A stretch of DNA of 36,060 bases from Deltaproteobacteria bacterium (GCA_031264465.1 JAISDX010000135.1:1-36060); one strand, 5' to 3'. Counted from the stretch's first letter, positions 1-8,748 are shown. The notes: a model not told the origin generated them from the sequence alone. Numbers and translations: made by a program.

Positions 1-1
1 T

Positions 2-583
2 CCGGTAACCGAAGTGGAAGGGCCCGGCAAACGCGCCTGCCTCTGGGTGCAGGGATGTTCCATCCGGTGTAAAGGCTGCATGGTGCCGCATACATGGAAG
101 AGGTCGGAAGGAAAACCGGCACATGTCAATGATCTGTTGCGCCGGATAACCTCGAATCGGGAAATTGAAGGGCTGACGGTTCTGGGCGGCGAACCGATGG
201 ATCAGGCCGAAGCGTTGTTGCCCTTGCTGACCGGCGTGAAGGACGCTGGTTTGTCCCTGCTCGTATTTACCGGATATAAACGGGAGCAAATCCGGGACGC
301 CGCGGGGGAAAAAATCATCGCCCTGTGCGACATTCTTGTCGACGGCCCGTACATGCGGGAGCATACCGACTTTTCGCGTCCCTGGATAGGCTCCGCAAAC
401 CAGCAAATTCGTTTTTTGACGGAGAGATACGCCCATTTAAAAGAGCGGTTGTTGTCCGGAAAACAAAAGATAGAAGTTCGTGTTTCCACCGACGGAGCAG
501 TGAAAATCAACGGACTATTGCCGGAAGATTTGTTGGAGGAGTTGCGGCGCGAACTGTCAGGGCGCCAGAGATATGATGATTGA
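2..583 (+). CDS. Radical SAM activase-like protein (NrdG-type), 5' end outside window
   Basis: The reading frame is open from the window edge, and the visible part is about 194 codons. It has the radical-SAM cluster motif CSIRCKGC (CxxxCxxC) close to its visible start, preceded by GPGKRACLWVQGC. That resembles the start of NrdG-type ribonucleotide reductase activases and other single-4Fe-4S radical SAM proteins. A GGEPMDQ motif (SAM-binding GGE) follows about 45 residues later. These proteins cleave S-adenosylmethionine to make a glycyl radical on a partner enzyme, or modify peptides. A GTG at position 14 could be a start, but homologues have about 15-20 residues before the cysteine motif, so the true start is probably upstream of the window. 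The partner is not visible, so anaerobic RNR activase is one possibility and a peptide-modifying enzyme another. The family is clear; the substrate is not. Confidence 0.8.
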   Translation, partial: PVTEVEGPGKRACLWVQGCSIRCKGCMVPHTWKRSEGKPAHVNDLLRRITSNREIEGLTVLGGEPMDQAEALLPLLTGVKDAGLSLLVFTGYKREQIRDAAGEKIIALCDILVDGPYMREHTDFSRPWIGSANQQIRFLTERYAHLKERLLSGKQKIEVRVSTDGAVKINGLLPEDLLEELRRELSGRQRYDD

Positions 584-721
584 ACAGGGTTAAACAAAGA
601 TCTGCCCATTCTTGCATCCCGTGGGTTATGCTCTGGGCATAAAACACCGGCACAGAGCCACAATCAAGGAGGACCGTTTACACAAAGTTATGGGCACCCC
701 CACAGTATCCCGATCTTGCCG

Positions 722-1261
722 TTATATATTTTCGCCGAGTTTTTTCGCCTGCTCCAGTTCCGCGCGTCCATCTATCTCGCCCGGATTATGCAAGCGCGGC
801 GCGATGATGATCCCGGCTTCCTCCCATTTCTGATAGGCGCATAGCTGCCGGAACATGGAAATGGAGGGCGCGGCCGCGGCATCGGTTGCGTCGCCGCAGG
901 TCATCAATAGAACGGTGCGTTTGACGGCCATCCCTTCCTCAAGCAAGGCGAAAAAACGGTCAACGGCCAGCTTGAGCTGGGCGCTGACGCCGAAATAGTA
1001 CACGGGCGACGTGAGCGCCAGCGCATCAGCCGTGCAAAGCCCGTCCAGTATGGGCGGCATATCGTCCTTCTGGACACAGACGCCCTTATGCTTGAAGCAA
1101 TATCCACAGCCGCGGCAGCCGCCGATTGTCAAACCGGCGACCTTGAAAAGCGAAACCTGATGGCCTGCGGTCTTTGCGCCCTCAATGAACGCTTCCGTCA
1201 GCCGATTCGTGTTTCCTACATTACGCGGAGAACCCGACAGAACAACAATGCGCTTACTCAT
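722..1261 (-). CDS. Flavodoxin-fold NADPH-dependent FMN reductase family protein
   Basis: The 179-residue protein starts with a Rossmann-like strand and the FMN phosphate loop SGSPRNVGNTNRL (residues about 9-21), typical of the NADPH-dependent FMN reductase / iron-sulfur flavoprotein family. A cysteine set GGCRGCGYC followed by a fourth Cys (VCVQKDDM) sits where Isf-like proteins carry a compact cysteine motif. The motif may hold an iron-sulfur cluster, although many family members have the cysteines without proof of one. TSPVYYFGVSAQLKLAVDR is the usual FMN-contacting segment. The start is supported by GGAGG seven bases upstream of the ATG. The likely role is cytoplasmic electron transfer or quinone/flavin reduction in an anaerobe; the substrate is unknown. 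It is transcribed toward the radical SAM gene, and the 138-bp gap between them shows no clear terminator. Confidence 0.85.
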   Translation of the reverse strand: MSKRIVVLSGSPRNVGNTNRLTEAFIEGAKTAGHQVSLFKVAGLTIGGCRGCGYCFKHKGVCVQKDDMPPILDGLCTADALALTSPVYYFGVSAQLKLAVDRFFALLEEGMAVKRTVLLMTCGDATDAAAAPSISMFRQLCAYQKWEEAGIIIAPRLHNPGEIDGRAELEQAKKLGENI

Positions 1262-1351
1262 GATTTATCCTCCCTGACGTAACGTCTGTAGCGCAATTTT
1301 GCCGAAAGCGGGTATGGAGAGCAAGAAAAATGTGATAAGGGAACGGTTCCA

Positions 1352-1401
1352 GAAAAAGCTCGGCCAGCTTTTCCCGGTAGAGTACCGGGAAAAGCTGGCC
1401 G
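1352..1401 (-). terminator. Rho-independent terminator of panC-metK
   Basis: A perfect 19-bp inverted repeat (arms 1361-1379 and 1383-1401) encloses a 3-base loop. Read on the minus strand, the hairpin follows the metK stop codon by about 48 bases and is followed by AGCTTTTTCT, giving a run of five T. The plus-strand side has no T run directly after the stem, so it should work mainly for metK. The stem is unusually long and has no mismatches. Confidence 0.85.
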
Positions 1402-1449
1402 CTTACGGTCTTTTACGCTTGCGTTTGTCGTTTAACGGCGCTTCGCTCT

Positions 1450-2622
1450 CTAAGCCTTGGTGGCGGCGAGCAGGTCGTTGATCTTGTCGGTCTTTTCCCA
1501 GGTGAATTCCGGCAACTCGCGGCCGAAGTGGCCGTAGCAGGAAGTCTTCTGGTAAATGGGACGCTTGAGGTCAAGGTCGCGCACGATAAAGTAGGGGCGC
1601 ATGTCGAACACGTCTTTCACGGCCTTGGTGAGCGTTTCGTCGTTGACCTTGCCGGTGCCCAGCGAGGAGCAGAGCACGGAAACCGGCTCGGCCACGCCGA
1701 TGCAGTAGGCGATTTGCACTTCGCACTGGCTGGCCAGGCCGGACGCCACCACGTTCTTGGCAATGTAGCGGGCCATGTAGGCGCCGGAACGGTCCACCTT
1801 GGAGGGATCCTTGCCGGAAAAAGCGCCGCCGCCGTGGTGCCCCATGCCGCCGTAAGTGTCCTGGATGATTTTGCGGCCGGTCAGGCCGGCGTCGCCCATG
1901 GGGCCGCCCACCACGAAGCGCCCGGTGGCGTTGATAAAAATCTTGGCGTCCTGCGGGTTGAACAGGTTCTGCGGCAGGGTGGGGATGATCACTTTTTGGG
2001 TGATATCTTCAATAATCTGTTCCTGCGGGATATCCGGGGCGTGCTGGCTGGAAACCACCACGTTGTCGATATGGCAGGGCTTGCCGTTTTCGTAAACGAA
2101 CGAAAGCTGGGTTTTGCCGTCCGGGCGCAGGTAGGGGATGACCTTGTCCTGGCGGGCGCGGGTCAAGGCCAGGGAAAGCTGGTGCGCCCAATAGATCGGG
2201 GCGGGCATGAGCGTGGGGGTTTCGGTGCAGGCGAAGCCGAACATCATGCCCTGGTCGCCGGCGCCCTGGTCTTCGGGCTTCTTGCGGGAAACGCCCTGGT
2301 TGATGTCCTGGGACTGCTTGCCGATGGCGGCGATAACCGCGCAGGTCTGCCAGTCGAAGCCCATGTCGGAGCTGTCGTAACCGATTTTTTTGATGGTTTC
2401 GCGCACGATGGTGGGCAGGTCGGCGTAGCCGGCGGTGGTAATTTCGCCGGCGATTACGGCCAGACCGGTGGTGAGCAGGGTTTCGCAGGCGACATGCGAT
2501 TCCAGGTCTTCTTCAAAAAGCGCATCAAGAACGGCGTCGGAAATCTGGTCGGCGATTTTGTCCGGGTGCCCTTCGGTTACGGATTCGGAAGTGAAATGGT
2601 ATTTTCCTTTTACTGGGAACAT
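1450..2622 (-). CDS. metK: S-adenosylmethionine synthase (methionine adenosyltransferase)
   Basis: MetK makes S-adenosylmethionine from methionine and ATP in the cytoplasm. The 390-residue protein has the usual family length. It shows the N-terminal GHPDK signature (residues 18-22), the [10 protein letters not shown] hexapeptide-type motif in the central domain and the glycine-rich [16 protein letters not shown] segment that binds the polyphosphate. The start is fixed by AGGAG five bases before the ATG. It lies 68 bases downstream of panC on the same strand and is probably co-transcribed with it. The leader is too short for a SAM riboswitch, and none was seen. A strong terminator follows. Confidence 0.98.
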   Translation of the reverse strand: MFPVKGKYHFTSESVTEGHPDKIADQISDAVLDALFEEDLESHVACETLLTTGLAVIAGEITTAGYADLPTIVRETIKKIGYDSSDMGFDWQTCAVIAAIGKQSQDINQGVSRKKPEDQGAGDQGMMFGFACTETPTLMPAPIYWAHQLSLALTRARQDKVIPYLRPDGKTQLSFVYENGKPCHIDNVVVSSQHAPDIPQEQIIEDITQKVIIPTLPQNLFNPQDAKIFINATGRFVVGGPMGDAGLTGRKIIQDTYGGMGHHGGGAFSGKDPSKVDRSGAYMARYIAKNVVASGLASQCEVQIAYCIGVAEPVSVLCSSLGTGKVNDETLTKAVKDVFDMRPYFIVRDLDLKRPIYQKTSCYGHFGRELPEFTWEKTDKINDLLAATKA

Positions 2623-2690
2623 GAGTACTCCTGTTTAGCGGTCTGTGCGCCAACGTTGTTTCGCGCCGGCACGGTTGGTGTCAAAAAAAA

Positions 2691-3536
2691 TTATCCCAGG
2701 GACATGTTGTCGATAAGCCTGGCCTTGCCCAGATACACGGCGGTGATCATGCGGGTGTCGGTCCTGGCCAGTGGCTGCGCTTCCAGTGTGTCCGGGTGCA
2801 CCAGTTCCAGGTAATCCACCCGGCCCTGCGGCAGGTTGTCCAGCCAGTAATCCAAAATGCATTTTTCCAGCTTGGCGGCGCTGCGTTCGCCTGCGGCGAA
2901 GCGGGCGCGCGCCGCGTGCAGGCCCTGGCTGATCTGGGCCGCGGCAAAGCGCTCTTTCGGGGTCAGATAGCTGTTGCGCGAGCTCATGGCCAGACCGTCC
3001 GCTTCGCGCACGAGCGGCCCGCCGACAATTTGCACGGGCAGGTTTAAATCTTCGGCCATACGCTTGATGATGGTAAGCTGCTGCCAGTCCTTTTCCCCAA
3101 AAAAGGCAAAATCCGGGGTGCAGATGTTGAACAGCTTGAGCACCACGGTGCAGACGCCTTTAAAATGGGTGGGGCGGGTTTTCCCGCAGAGCGTTTCGGA
3201 AAGCGAGGGCACGCTCACCCAGGTGCCGAAGTGCAATGGGTACATTTCCCTCGAGCTGGGCGTAAAGAGCAGGTCGACGCCGTTTTCCCCGGCCATGGCC
3301 CGGTCGCGTTCCGGGTCGCGCGGGTAACTGCCCAAGTCTTCGGCGGGGCCGAACTGCGAAGGGTTGACGAACAGCGAAACCACCACCTTGTCGGCTTTTT
3401 CGCGGGCGGCCTGCATCAGGCTGACATGGCCCTGGTGAAAAAAACCCATGGTGGGCACCAGCGCCACGCTTTGGCCGGCCTTGCGCCAAGCGGCGCACTG
3501 TTCCTGAACGGATCGGGGAGCGGAGGAAATCATCAT
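2691..3536 (-). CDS. panC: Pantothenate synthetase (pantoate--beta-alanine ligase)
   Basis: PanC condenses pantoate and beta-alanine with ATP to give pantothenate, the precursor of coenzyme A. The 281 residues match the family length. Visible motifs are VPTMGFFHQGHVSL with the nucleotidyl-transferase HxGH signature (H34, H37), FGEKDWQQL, and the late SSRNSYL segment that corresponds to the KMSKS-like loop. The gene starts with two consecutive ATG codons (3536 and 3533). Neither has a strong Shine-Dalgarno sequence, so the start is uncertain by one codon. It is the first gene of a probable panC-metK unit. The upstream 229 bp are shared with the divergent peptidase-like gene. Confidence 0.97.
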   Translation of the reverse strand: MMISSAPRSVQEQCAAWRKAGQSVALVPTMGFFHQGHVSLMQAAREKADKVVVSLFVNPSQFGPAEDLGSYPRDPERDRAMAGENGVDLLFTPSSREMYPLHFGTWVSVPSLSETLCGKTRPTHFKGVCTVVLKLFNICTPDFAFFGEKDWQQLTIIKRMAEDLNLPVQIVGGPLVREADGLAMSSRNSYLTPKERFAAAQISQGLHAARARFAAGERSAAKLEKCILDYWLDNLPQGRVDYLELVHPDTLEAQPLARTDTRMITAVYLGKARLIDNMSLG

Positions 3537-3687
3537 ATCAATAAATCCGTATATGCTGTTTTGTTAAAAAGGGTTTACTATGCCAAAATCGTAATGTCCA
3601 GCACTATTTGGGTTTTGTCCACAAAAAACGTGATAAACCGGCACCTGAAAAGGAAAAAAAGGCGTTCGGGTCCGGTGCGGAAAATTA

Positions 3688-3716
3688 TTTTTTTCCGCTT
3701 TCAAGTCGGCTATAGT
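3688..3716 (+). promoter_or_regulatory. Possible weak promoter for the peptidase-like gene
   Basis: TATAGT (3711-3716) is a good -10 match, but the hexamer 17 bases upstream is only a T run (TTTTTT). It lies about 50 bases before the chosen ATG, in the 229-bp region between divergent genes. The call rests mostly on the -10 element. Confidence 0.25.
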
Positions 3717-3765
3717 GAGCGGAGCGAACCCGGACTCCGCGCACCCGAACACTGCGAACGTAAAC

Positions 3766-4623
3766 ATGAAAGCATACCACCAGGGACAACTGGATTTTTG
3801 CTGCGCCATTTACGCCTTCATCAACGCTCTCAAGCTGGTGGCCGGTTTCGGCTTGGCCGACGGGCGGCGCATCCTCGGGGAAACGTTGCGGGAAATTTCC
3901 GCCCGCCCGGCCCTGTGGGAGCCGTTTCTTGACAACAATACCGACCACTACTGGGTGGTCCGTTATCTTTTGGGCCGCTATTGCCGCAGCGGGCGCTTCG
4001 CCTGCCGGGCCGCCTTTTTGCCGCAGGCTCCCCTGGACGGGGCGGAACGGCGCGAATTGCGCCGGCAACGGGAGCAGGGAGAGCATTCGCTGAAGCTTTA
4101 CGGGGCTACCGACCACGAACTGGGCATCTGGCTTGGCCTGCACACGCCCGAGGAATTGGACCTGGATACGCTGGAGCGCGATATCCTTTACCGGCGCGAA
4201 AGCGGCGAGGCCGGCCAGTCCGGCCAGCCCGGGCGCATGTGCCCCAGCGAGCGGGAGCTGCGCTGGCCAATGGAAGAACTCTGGCCGCTTTTGCAAAGCT
4301 GGCTGCCGTTGCGGCGCCTGTTCGGCGGGCTGAGCGGCTTCGGCCCGCCCGGCGCGCCCGGCGGAGAAGGCGGCCAGCAAACACGTTGCCTGTTGCTGCG
4401 CTTCCACCGCTACCTATACATGGAAACCCTCCCGGTGGTTTCGCACTGGAGCACCGGGCGCGAGTTTGCCGGCGACGTGCTGCATCTTTTTGACTGCACG
4501 GCCGACAAAGAGGCCATCCACAGCCTGTCGTTCCGGGAAACAGCCGCCAGCCCCGCGCAACTGGGCGCGGGCCGGCTGCTGCAACTGGAGCCGGATTCCC
4601 TGGTGTTTATAGAAAAAGTTTGA
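3766..4623 (+). CDS. Papain-like (C39-like) putative cysteine peptidase
   Basis: The 285-residue protein is not one I can name. Its start, YHQGQLDFCCAIYAFINAL (Q6/Q8, C12/C13), fits the oxyanion-hole Gln and nucleophile Cys of papain-like or C39-like cysteine peptidases. Near the C-terminus VVSHW (H227), then HLFDCT (D243), fits the catalytic His and Asp. The order Q-C-H-D is what this fold requires. There is no signal peptide, no TM segment and no ABC-transporter domain, so it looks like a free-standing cytoplasmic enzyme. The middle (roughly residues 70-205) is rich in Glu, Arg, Gly and Pro and has no recognised motif. The ATG at 3766 was preferred to an upstream GTG at 3715 because the catalytic region follows it at once; no good ribosome-binding site supports either. 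It converges on the PLP-fold gene with no gap. Confidence 0.6.
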   Translation: MKAYHQGQLDFCCAIYAFINALKLVAGFGLADGRRILGETLREISARPALWEPFLDNNTDHYWVVRYLLGRYCRSGRFACRAAFLPQAPLDGAERRELRRQREQGEHSLKLYGATDHELGIWLGLHTPEELDLDTLERDILYRRESGEAGQSGQPGRMCPSERELRWPMEELWPLLQSWLPLRRLFGGLSGFGPPGAPGGEGGQQTRCLLLRFHRYLYMETLPVVSHWSTGREFAGDVLHLFDCTADKEAIHSLSFRETAASPAQLGAGRLLQLEPDSLVFIEKV

Positions 4624-5898
4624 TCAAGCCGGCAGGCACGCGCTGCCCAAATCCACAAGCAAGGGGTCGCGCTCGCCGTCCGGCGCCAGCCGGGAGGGGA
4701 ATTCCCGCAGCCCGTGTTCCGGGCCGAGCAGGAGCACGTGCCCGGTCTTTTCAATCCAGCCTTCACTCCGCAGACGGACTACGGCGGCCAGGGTGGCGGC
4801 GCTGCTGCGGCTGGCGATAACGCCTTCCCGCTCGGCCAGCCTGGCCTTGGCCGCCTCCATTTCGCGTTCCGTGACCGCCACGGCGCAGCCCAGGCTCTTG
4901 TAAATGGCATCCAGCACAAAAGCCGCGCTCTGGCTGTCAAAGGACAGGGCTTCCTCTTCGCGGGTGGGTTCCCGTTTGCCGCTTTCCCGCGCGTATTCGT
5001 ACGCCGGCGTGGGCGGGGACACAATTTCCTTCTTTTTTTCCTTCCAGCCCGTGACCACCGGGTGCCAATCCTCGCTCTGCACGGCCACCAGGCGGGGCAG
5101 GGCGGGGGGAATCCAGCCCAGGGCCTGCATTTCGCGCAGCCCGCGATACAGGCCGCGGAACATGCCGTCCCGGTCCACCGGGCAGACAATGGTGGCCGGT
5201 ATTTCCCACTTGAAGCTCTCGGCCACCTCAAAAGCCAGGGTTTTCCAGCCTTCCATGGCCATGGGGTCGTGCGTGGAAAGCACATGGTACCAGCCATGGG
5301 CGGCGGCGCTGCGCGCCATCAGTTTTTCGGCTTCGACCATGTCGCCGTCATGCAGGTACAGGCGGGCGCCCGTGGCCAGAATGCCGGCCCTGAACTGCGG
5401 CAGCATGCTGCCCCGATAGGACAGGAGCACCAGATTCAGCCCGGCATAGGCGGCGTAGCAGGCCCAGGCGTAGGCCTCGGTCAAGTTGGCGTGCACCGCC
5501 AGGGTACGGACGCCGCTCTCCAGGGCGCGGGACACGCACACGGCGGCCGCGCGGGAGCGGAAAGTGGAAAACGGCAGGACGCTTTCGTCCTTGAGATACA
5601 GATAGTCCAGCCCCAGTTCGGCGCCGAGGCGCTTGAGCGGCAGCACCGGCGTACCGCCCTCGCCCCGGGTCACCATGTTGCTGGCGTCGCGAATGGGCAA
5701 CAGCTCGGAAAAGCGCCAGATAGTGGGGGCGCGCCGGAGCAGGTCTTCTTTTTTCAGATACTGGCGGATGCTGTCGTAGTCGTAATCGATAAGCAGCATG
5801 CCGGCGCAGCGGGGGCAGAGCTTGGGCTGGGGCTCCTGGTCGGGCGGGAAGGGAAACGTCCTGCCGCACTTGAAGCAGCGAAAACCTTTGATGTACAT
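4624..5898 (-). CDS. Threonine-synthase-like PLP-fold protein lacking the Schiff-base lysine
   Basis: The 424-residue protein has the N-terminal zinc ribbon (C8, C11, C28, C31) and overall order of bacterial threonine synthases: WRFSELLP, a GEGGTPVLPL segment (about 80-88), LKDES, AYAWACYAAYAGL, and a late EHGL resembling the TGHGLK region. However, the segment normally reading NPTGSFKDRG is LPFSTFRSRA, with Arg114 (codon CGC, 5557-5559) in place of the PLP-binding lysine. The glycine-rich phosphate loop is also replaced by PVDRDGMFRGLYRG. These changes lie in one intact frame with typical base composition, so sequencing error is unlikely. It may be a non-catalytic or repurposed paralogue. 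Active threonine synthase should be encoded elsewhere. It is downstream of, but separated by a terminator from, fba-gap. Confidence 0.8.
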   Translation of the reverse strand: MYIKGFRCFKCGRTFPFPPDQEPQPKLCPRCAGMLLIDYDYDSIRQYLKKEDLLRRAPTIWRFSELLPIRDASNMVTRGEGGTPVLPLKRLGAELGLDYLYLKDESVLPFSTFRSRAAAVCVSRALESGVRTLAVHANLTEAYAWACYAAYAGLNLVLLSYRGSMLPQFRAGILATGARLYLHDGDMVEAEKLMARSAAAHGWYHVLSTHDPMAMEGWKTLAFEVAESFKWEIPATIVCPVDRDGMFRGLYRGLREMQALGWIPPALPRLVAVQSEDWHPVVTGWKEKKKEIVSPPTPAYEYARESGKREPTREEEALSFDSQSAAFVLDAIYKSLGCAVAVTEREMEAAKARLAEREGVIASRSSAATLAAVVRLRSEGWIEKTGHVLLLGPEHGLREFPSRLAPDGERDPLLVDLGSACLPA

Positions 5899-5936
5899 AA
5901 GCGTCCTCGGGTTTGAACGCCCATTAAAACAAATGG

Positions 5937-5969
5937 GCCGGTATCGCCCTTTTAACAGGCAATACCGGC
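5937..5969 (-). terminator. Terminator downstream of fba-gap
   Basis: On the minus strand, GCCGGTATTGCC and GGCGATACCGGC form a 12-bp stem with one wobble pair, 26 bases after the gap stop codon. A T-rich stretch (ATTTGTTTTAAT) follows after a few bases. It is not a textbook uninterrupted T tract but is well placed to end fba-gap transcription before the threonine-synthase-like gene. Confidence 0.65.
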
Positions 5970-5994
5970 TTTATCAACTTTGTTATGACCGGGC

Positions 5995-6996
5995 TTACAG
6001 GGATTTGCCCACCATGCGGCACAGCCGGGCCAATTGGTTGGTGAAACCGTTTTCGTTGTCGTACCAGATGATCAGCTTGAGCATGTTGCCGTTCATGACG
6101 GCGGTAAGCTTGGAATCGACCACGCCGCCGTGGGTGTCGCCGTTGAAGTCGATGGAAACCAGGGGTTCTTCGCAGTAGCCCAGGTTGTCCTTGAGGCTGG
6201 TTTCGGAAGCCTTTTTCAGGGCGGCGTTAACTTCTTCCACGGTGGCCGGCTTGAGCAGTTCGCAGGTCAGGTCGACCATGGAGACGTTGGCGGTGGGCAC
6301 GCGTACGGCCAGGCCGTCCAGCTTGCCTTTAAGTTCCGGAATGACCAGGCCGATGGCCTTGGCCGCGCCGGTGCTGGTGGGGATCATGGAAAGAGCGGCG
6401 GCGCGGGCGCGGCGCGGGTCCTTGTGGGTGCCGTCCTGCAGACGCTGGTCCATGGTGTAGGAGTGCACGGTGGTCATCAGGCCGCATTTGATGCCGAAGG
6501 CGTCGTTGATCACCTTGGCGGCCGGGGCCAGACAGTTGGTGGTGCAGGAAGCGGCGGAAATGATGTTGTGCCTGGCCGGGTCATACTTCTTGTCGTTAAC
6601 TCCCATGACCACGGTCAGGTCCAATTCGCTCTTGCCGGGCGCGCTGAGAATGGCTTTTTTGGCGCCGCAGGCGAGGTGCCGGCCCAGGCCTTCCGCATCG
6701 GTAATGGTGCCGGTGTTGTCCACCACCAGATCGATGTTCAGGTCCTTCCATTTCCATTCGCCGGGTTTTTCGCGGGTGACCAGCACCATGCGGCCGTTCA
6801 CCACCAGGCCGTCGTCGGACGCTTCCACAGTGCCGTCAAAACGGCCGTGCACGGAGTCGTACTTGAAAAGATGGGCCAGGGACTTGTTGTCGGCCCGGGC
6901 GTTGATGGCCACAATCTGGTCGGCCTTGTCGTTGGCCATAACGCGCAACAGGCAGCGACCGATGCGTCCGAAACCGTTTAAAGCGATGCGGGACAT
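5995..6996 (-). CDS. gap: Type I glyceraldehyde-3-phosphate dehydrogenase
   Basis: This enzyme oxidises glyceraldehyde-3-phosphate to 1,3-bisphosphoglycerate with NAD(P), or runs in reverse in gluconeogenesis. The 333-residue length is standard. The N-terminal NGFGRIGR (residues 7-14) is the dinucleotide-binding motif, SAASCTTNCLAP carries the catalytic Cys (C151), and HSYTMDQ provides the partner histidine. WYDNENGF near the C-terminus is also conserved. An AGAGAGG sequence lies upstream of the ATG. It sits 25 bases after fba on the same strand, so the two are probably one transcript. Confidence 0.98.
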   Translation of the reverse strand: MSRIALNGFGRIGRCLLRVMANDKADQIVAINARADNKSLAHLFKYDSVHGRFDGTVEASDDGLVVNGRMVLVTREKPGEWKWKDLNIDLVVDNTGTITDAEGLGRHLACGAKKAILSAPGKSELDLTVVMGVNDKKYDPARHNIISAASCTTNCLAPAAKVINDAFGIKCGLMTTVHSYTMDQRLQDGTHKDPRRARAAALSMIPTSTGAAKAIGLVIPELKGKLDGLAVRVPTANVSMVDLTCELLKPATVEEVNAALKKASETSLKDNLGYCEEPLVSIDFNGDTHGGVVDSKLTAVMNGNMLKLIIWYDNENGFTNQLARLCRMVGKSL

Positions 6997-7021
6997 AATA
7001 TTTTACCTCTCTGAAGTTTTC

Positions 7022-7945
7022 TTAAATTTTATTGGAGCAGCCCAGCACGTTTTTAATCTTGCGCCGCACCATGTCTTTAACCGCCTGGCGGGCCGGTTTG
7101 AGATAGTCGCGCGGGTCGAACTTTTCCGGGTTTTCGGCCAGGTACTTGCGGATATTGGCGGTCATGGCCAGGCGGATGTCCGAGTCGATGTTGATTTTGC
7201 ACACGCCGAGTTTCGCGGCGCGGCGCAGCAGGTCTTCCGGCACGCCCTTGGCTCCGCCCAGTTTGGCGCCGTACTTGTTGCCCATGTCCACAAATTCCTG
7301 CGGCACGCTGGAGGCGCCGTGCAGCACCAGGGGGTAGCCGGGCATGAGCCCGGTTATTTTTTCCAGGCGGTCAAAGTCCAGTTTGGCTTCGCCGGTGAAC
7401 TTGTAGGCGCCGTGGCTGGTGCCGATGGCAATGGCCAGCGAGTCGCAACCGGTGCGCTTCACAAAATCCACGGCCTGGTCCGGGTCGGTGTAGACGGAGA
7501 CTTCCGAGCTCACATGCTCTTCCACGCCGGCCAGTTTCCCGAGTTCGGCTTCCACCCACACGCCCCGGGCATGGGCGTATTCCACCACCTGCCTGGTGAC
7601 GGCGATATTTTCCGCATAAGGCAGGTGTGAACCGTCAATCATGACGGAGGTAAAGCCGCCGTCAATGCAATCCTTGCACAGTTGGAAGTCGGGGCCGTGG
7701 TCCAGGTGCAGGCAGATGGGCAGATCGCTTTCGGCCAGAGCCGCTTCCACCAGCTTTACGATGTAAGTCTGCCCGGCGTACTTGCGGGCTCCGGCCGAAA
7801 CCTGGAGGATGAGCGGGGCCTGTTCCTCGGCGGCGGCGGCCACGATGCCCTGGATGATTTCCATGTTGTTGACGTTGAAGGCGCCGACGGCATAGCCTTC
7901 TTTGTAGGCTCGATCAAACATTTCCTTGGGACCGACTACAGGCAT
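7022..7945 (-). CDS. fba: Class II fructose-bisphosphate aldolase
   Basis: Class II (zinc) aldolase interconverts fructose-1,6-bisphosphate with dihydroxyacetone phosphate and glyceraldehyde-3-phosphate. Motifs: HLDHGPD (residues 80-86, catalytic Asp82 and zinc ligand His83), the GGFTSVMIDGSHLP segment, EAELGKLAG, IAIGTSHGAYK with a zinc-ligand His, and LHGASSVP. The ATG at 7945 was chosen because AGGAGG lies eight bases upstream; this gives 307 residues. A longer frame would add 14 unlikely residues. It is the first gene of a probable fba-gap operon. The 197 bp upstream show no promoter I would defend. Confidence 0.97.
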   Translation of the reverse strand: MPVVGPKEMFDRAYKEGYAVGAFNVNNMEIIQGIVAAAAEEQAPLILQVSAGARKYAGQTYIVKLVEAALAESDLPICLHLDHGPDFQLCKDCIDGGFTSVMIDGSHLPYAENIAVTRQVVEYAHARGVWVEAELGKLAGVEEHVSSEVSVYTDPDQAVDFVKRTGCDSLAIAIGTSHGAYKFTGEAKLDFDRLEKITGLMPGYPLVLHGASSVPQEFVDMGNKYGAKLGGAKGVPEDLLRRAAKLGVCKINIDSDIRLAMTANIRKYLAENPEKFDPRDYLKPARQAVKDMVRRKIKNVLGCSNKI

Positions 7946-8142
7946 GGCGAGAACCTCCTGCTGATATATGCCTGAAAAAAGTACCAAACTCCGCTCAGGG
8001 TGAATTAACCCAGGAAAAACGCTGGAATCCGGGCGGAGGCGGAATCACTCGGGGTAACTCCTCAAGCATAAGCGAGAGGGCAGAAAAAGGGAAGCTGTAT
8101 TAACTGTTTTATAAGGAATTAACCGGCAGGGCGCGGGCAGAA

Positions 8143-8748
8143 TCAGGCAACGCCAAGTTTTTCCGCCAGCTCTTTGCATTCCTGGTGCCGGAAACAATCG
8201 AGCGAATGGTCGTTCACCAGGCCGGCCGCCTGCATGTGGGCGTAAATGACGGTAGGCCCGAGGAACTTGAAGCCGCGCTTTTTCAGATCCTGGGAAAGTT
8301 TTTCGGCCAGCGGCGTTACCGGCGGCACGTCCTCAACCCCGCGCCGCCGCCCGTCGATCACCCGGCCGCCGATAAAGTCCCAAATATAGGAGACGAACGA
8401 ACCGTAAGCCTTTTGCACTTCGATGAAACAGGCCGCATTGCTGATGGCGGATTCTATTTTTTTCCGGTTGCGCACGATGGAAGCATCCAGCAACAGGCGC
8501 TCCACGTCGGCCGGGGTGAATCTTGCCACCCGGCGCGGGTCGAACCCGGCAAAGGCGCGGCGGTAGCCCTGGCGCTTGCGCAGGATGGTAAGCCAGGAAA
8601 GGCCGGCCTGGGCCGCTTCCAGGGTAAGGAATTCGAACTGGCGATTATCGTCCAGTACCGGCACGCCCCATTCCTGGTCGTGGTAGTCCAGCATTTCCGG
8701 GGAGCGCGTCCAGGCGCAGCGAATGATAGCGGGCTGAATATTTGTCAC
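8143..8748 (-). CDS. tag: DNA-3-methyladenine glycosylase I
   Basis: Tag removes 3-methyladenine from alkylated DNA to start base-excision repair. The 201-residue protein has the family start RCAW (C11), YHDQEWGVP (H23) and the C-terminal HSLDC pair (H181, C185). These match the four zinc ligands of E. coli Tag in order and spacing. [21 protein letters not shown] is the typical helix-hairpin-helix region. It starts with GTG, which overlaps the stop of the upstream ABC ATPase gene (GTGA), so translation is probably coupled. Its place in an amino-acid transporter operon has no obvious functional reason. Confidence 0.95.
   Translation of the reverse strand: MTNIQPAIIRCAWTRSPEMLDYHDQEWGVPVLDDNRQFEFLTLEAAQAGLSWLTILRKRQGYRRAFAGFDPRRVARFTPADVERLLLDASIVRNRKKIESAISNAACFIEVQKAYGSFVSYIWDFIGGRVIDGRRRGVEDVPPVTPLAEKLSQDLKKRGFKFLGPTVIYAHMQAAGLVNDHSLDCFRHQECKELAEKLGVA

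Noticed and set aside
1299-1481. Possible 60-residue ORF next to metK
   Set aside because: It runs through the terminator hairpin and into the metK 3' end and has no ribosome-binding site.
2623-2690. SAM riboswitch upstream of metK
   Set aside because: The spacer is only 68 bases and shows no SAM-riboswitch fold; metK is probably read from the panC promoter.
1528-2814. 428-codon plus-strand frame opposite metK/panC
   Set aside because: It is the antisense shadow of two clearly identified genes; its protein is rich in Gly/Ala/His/Val with no family motif.
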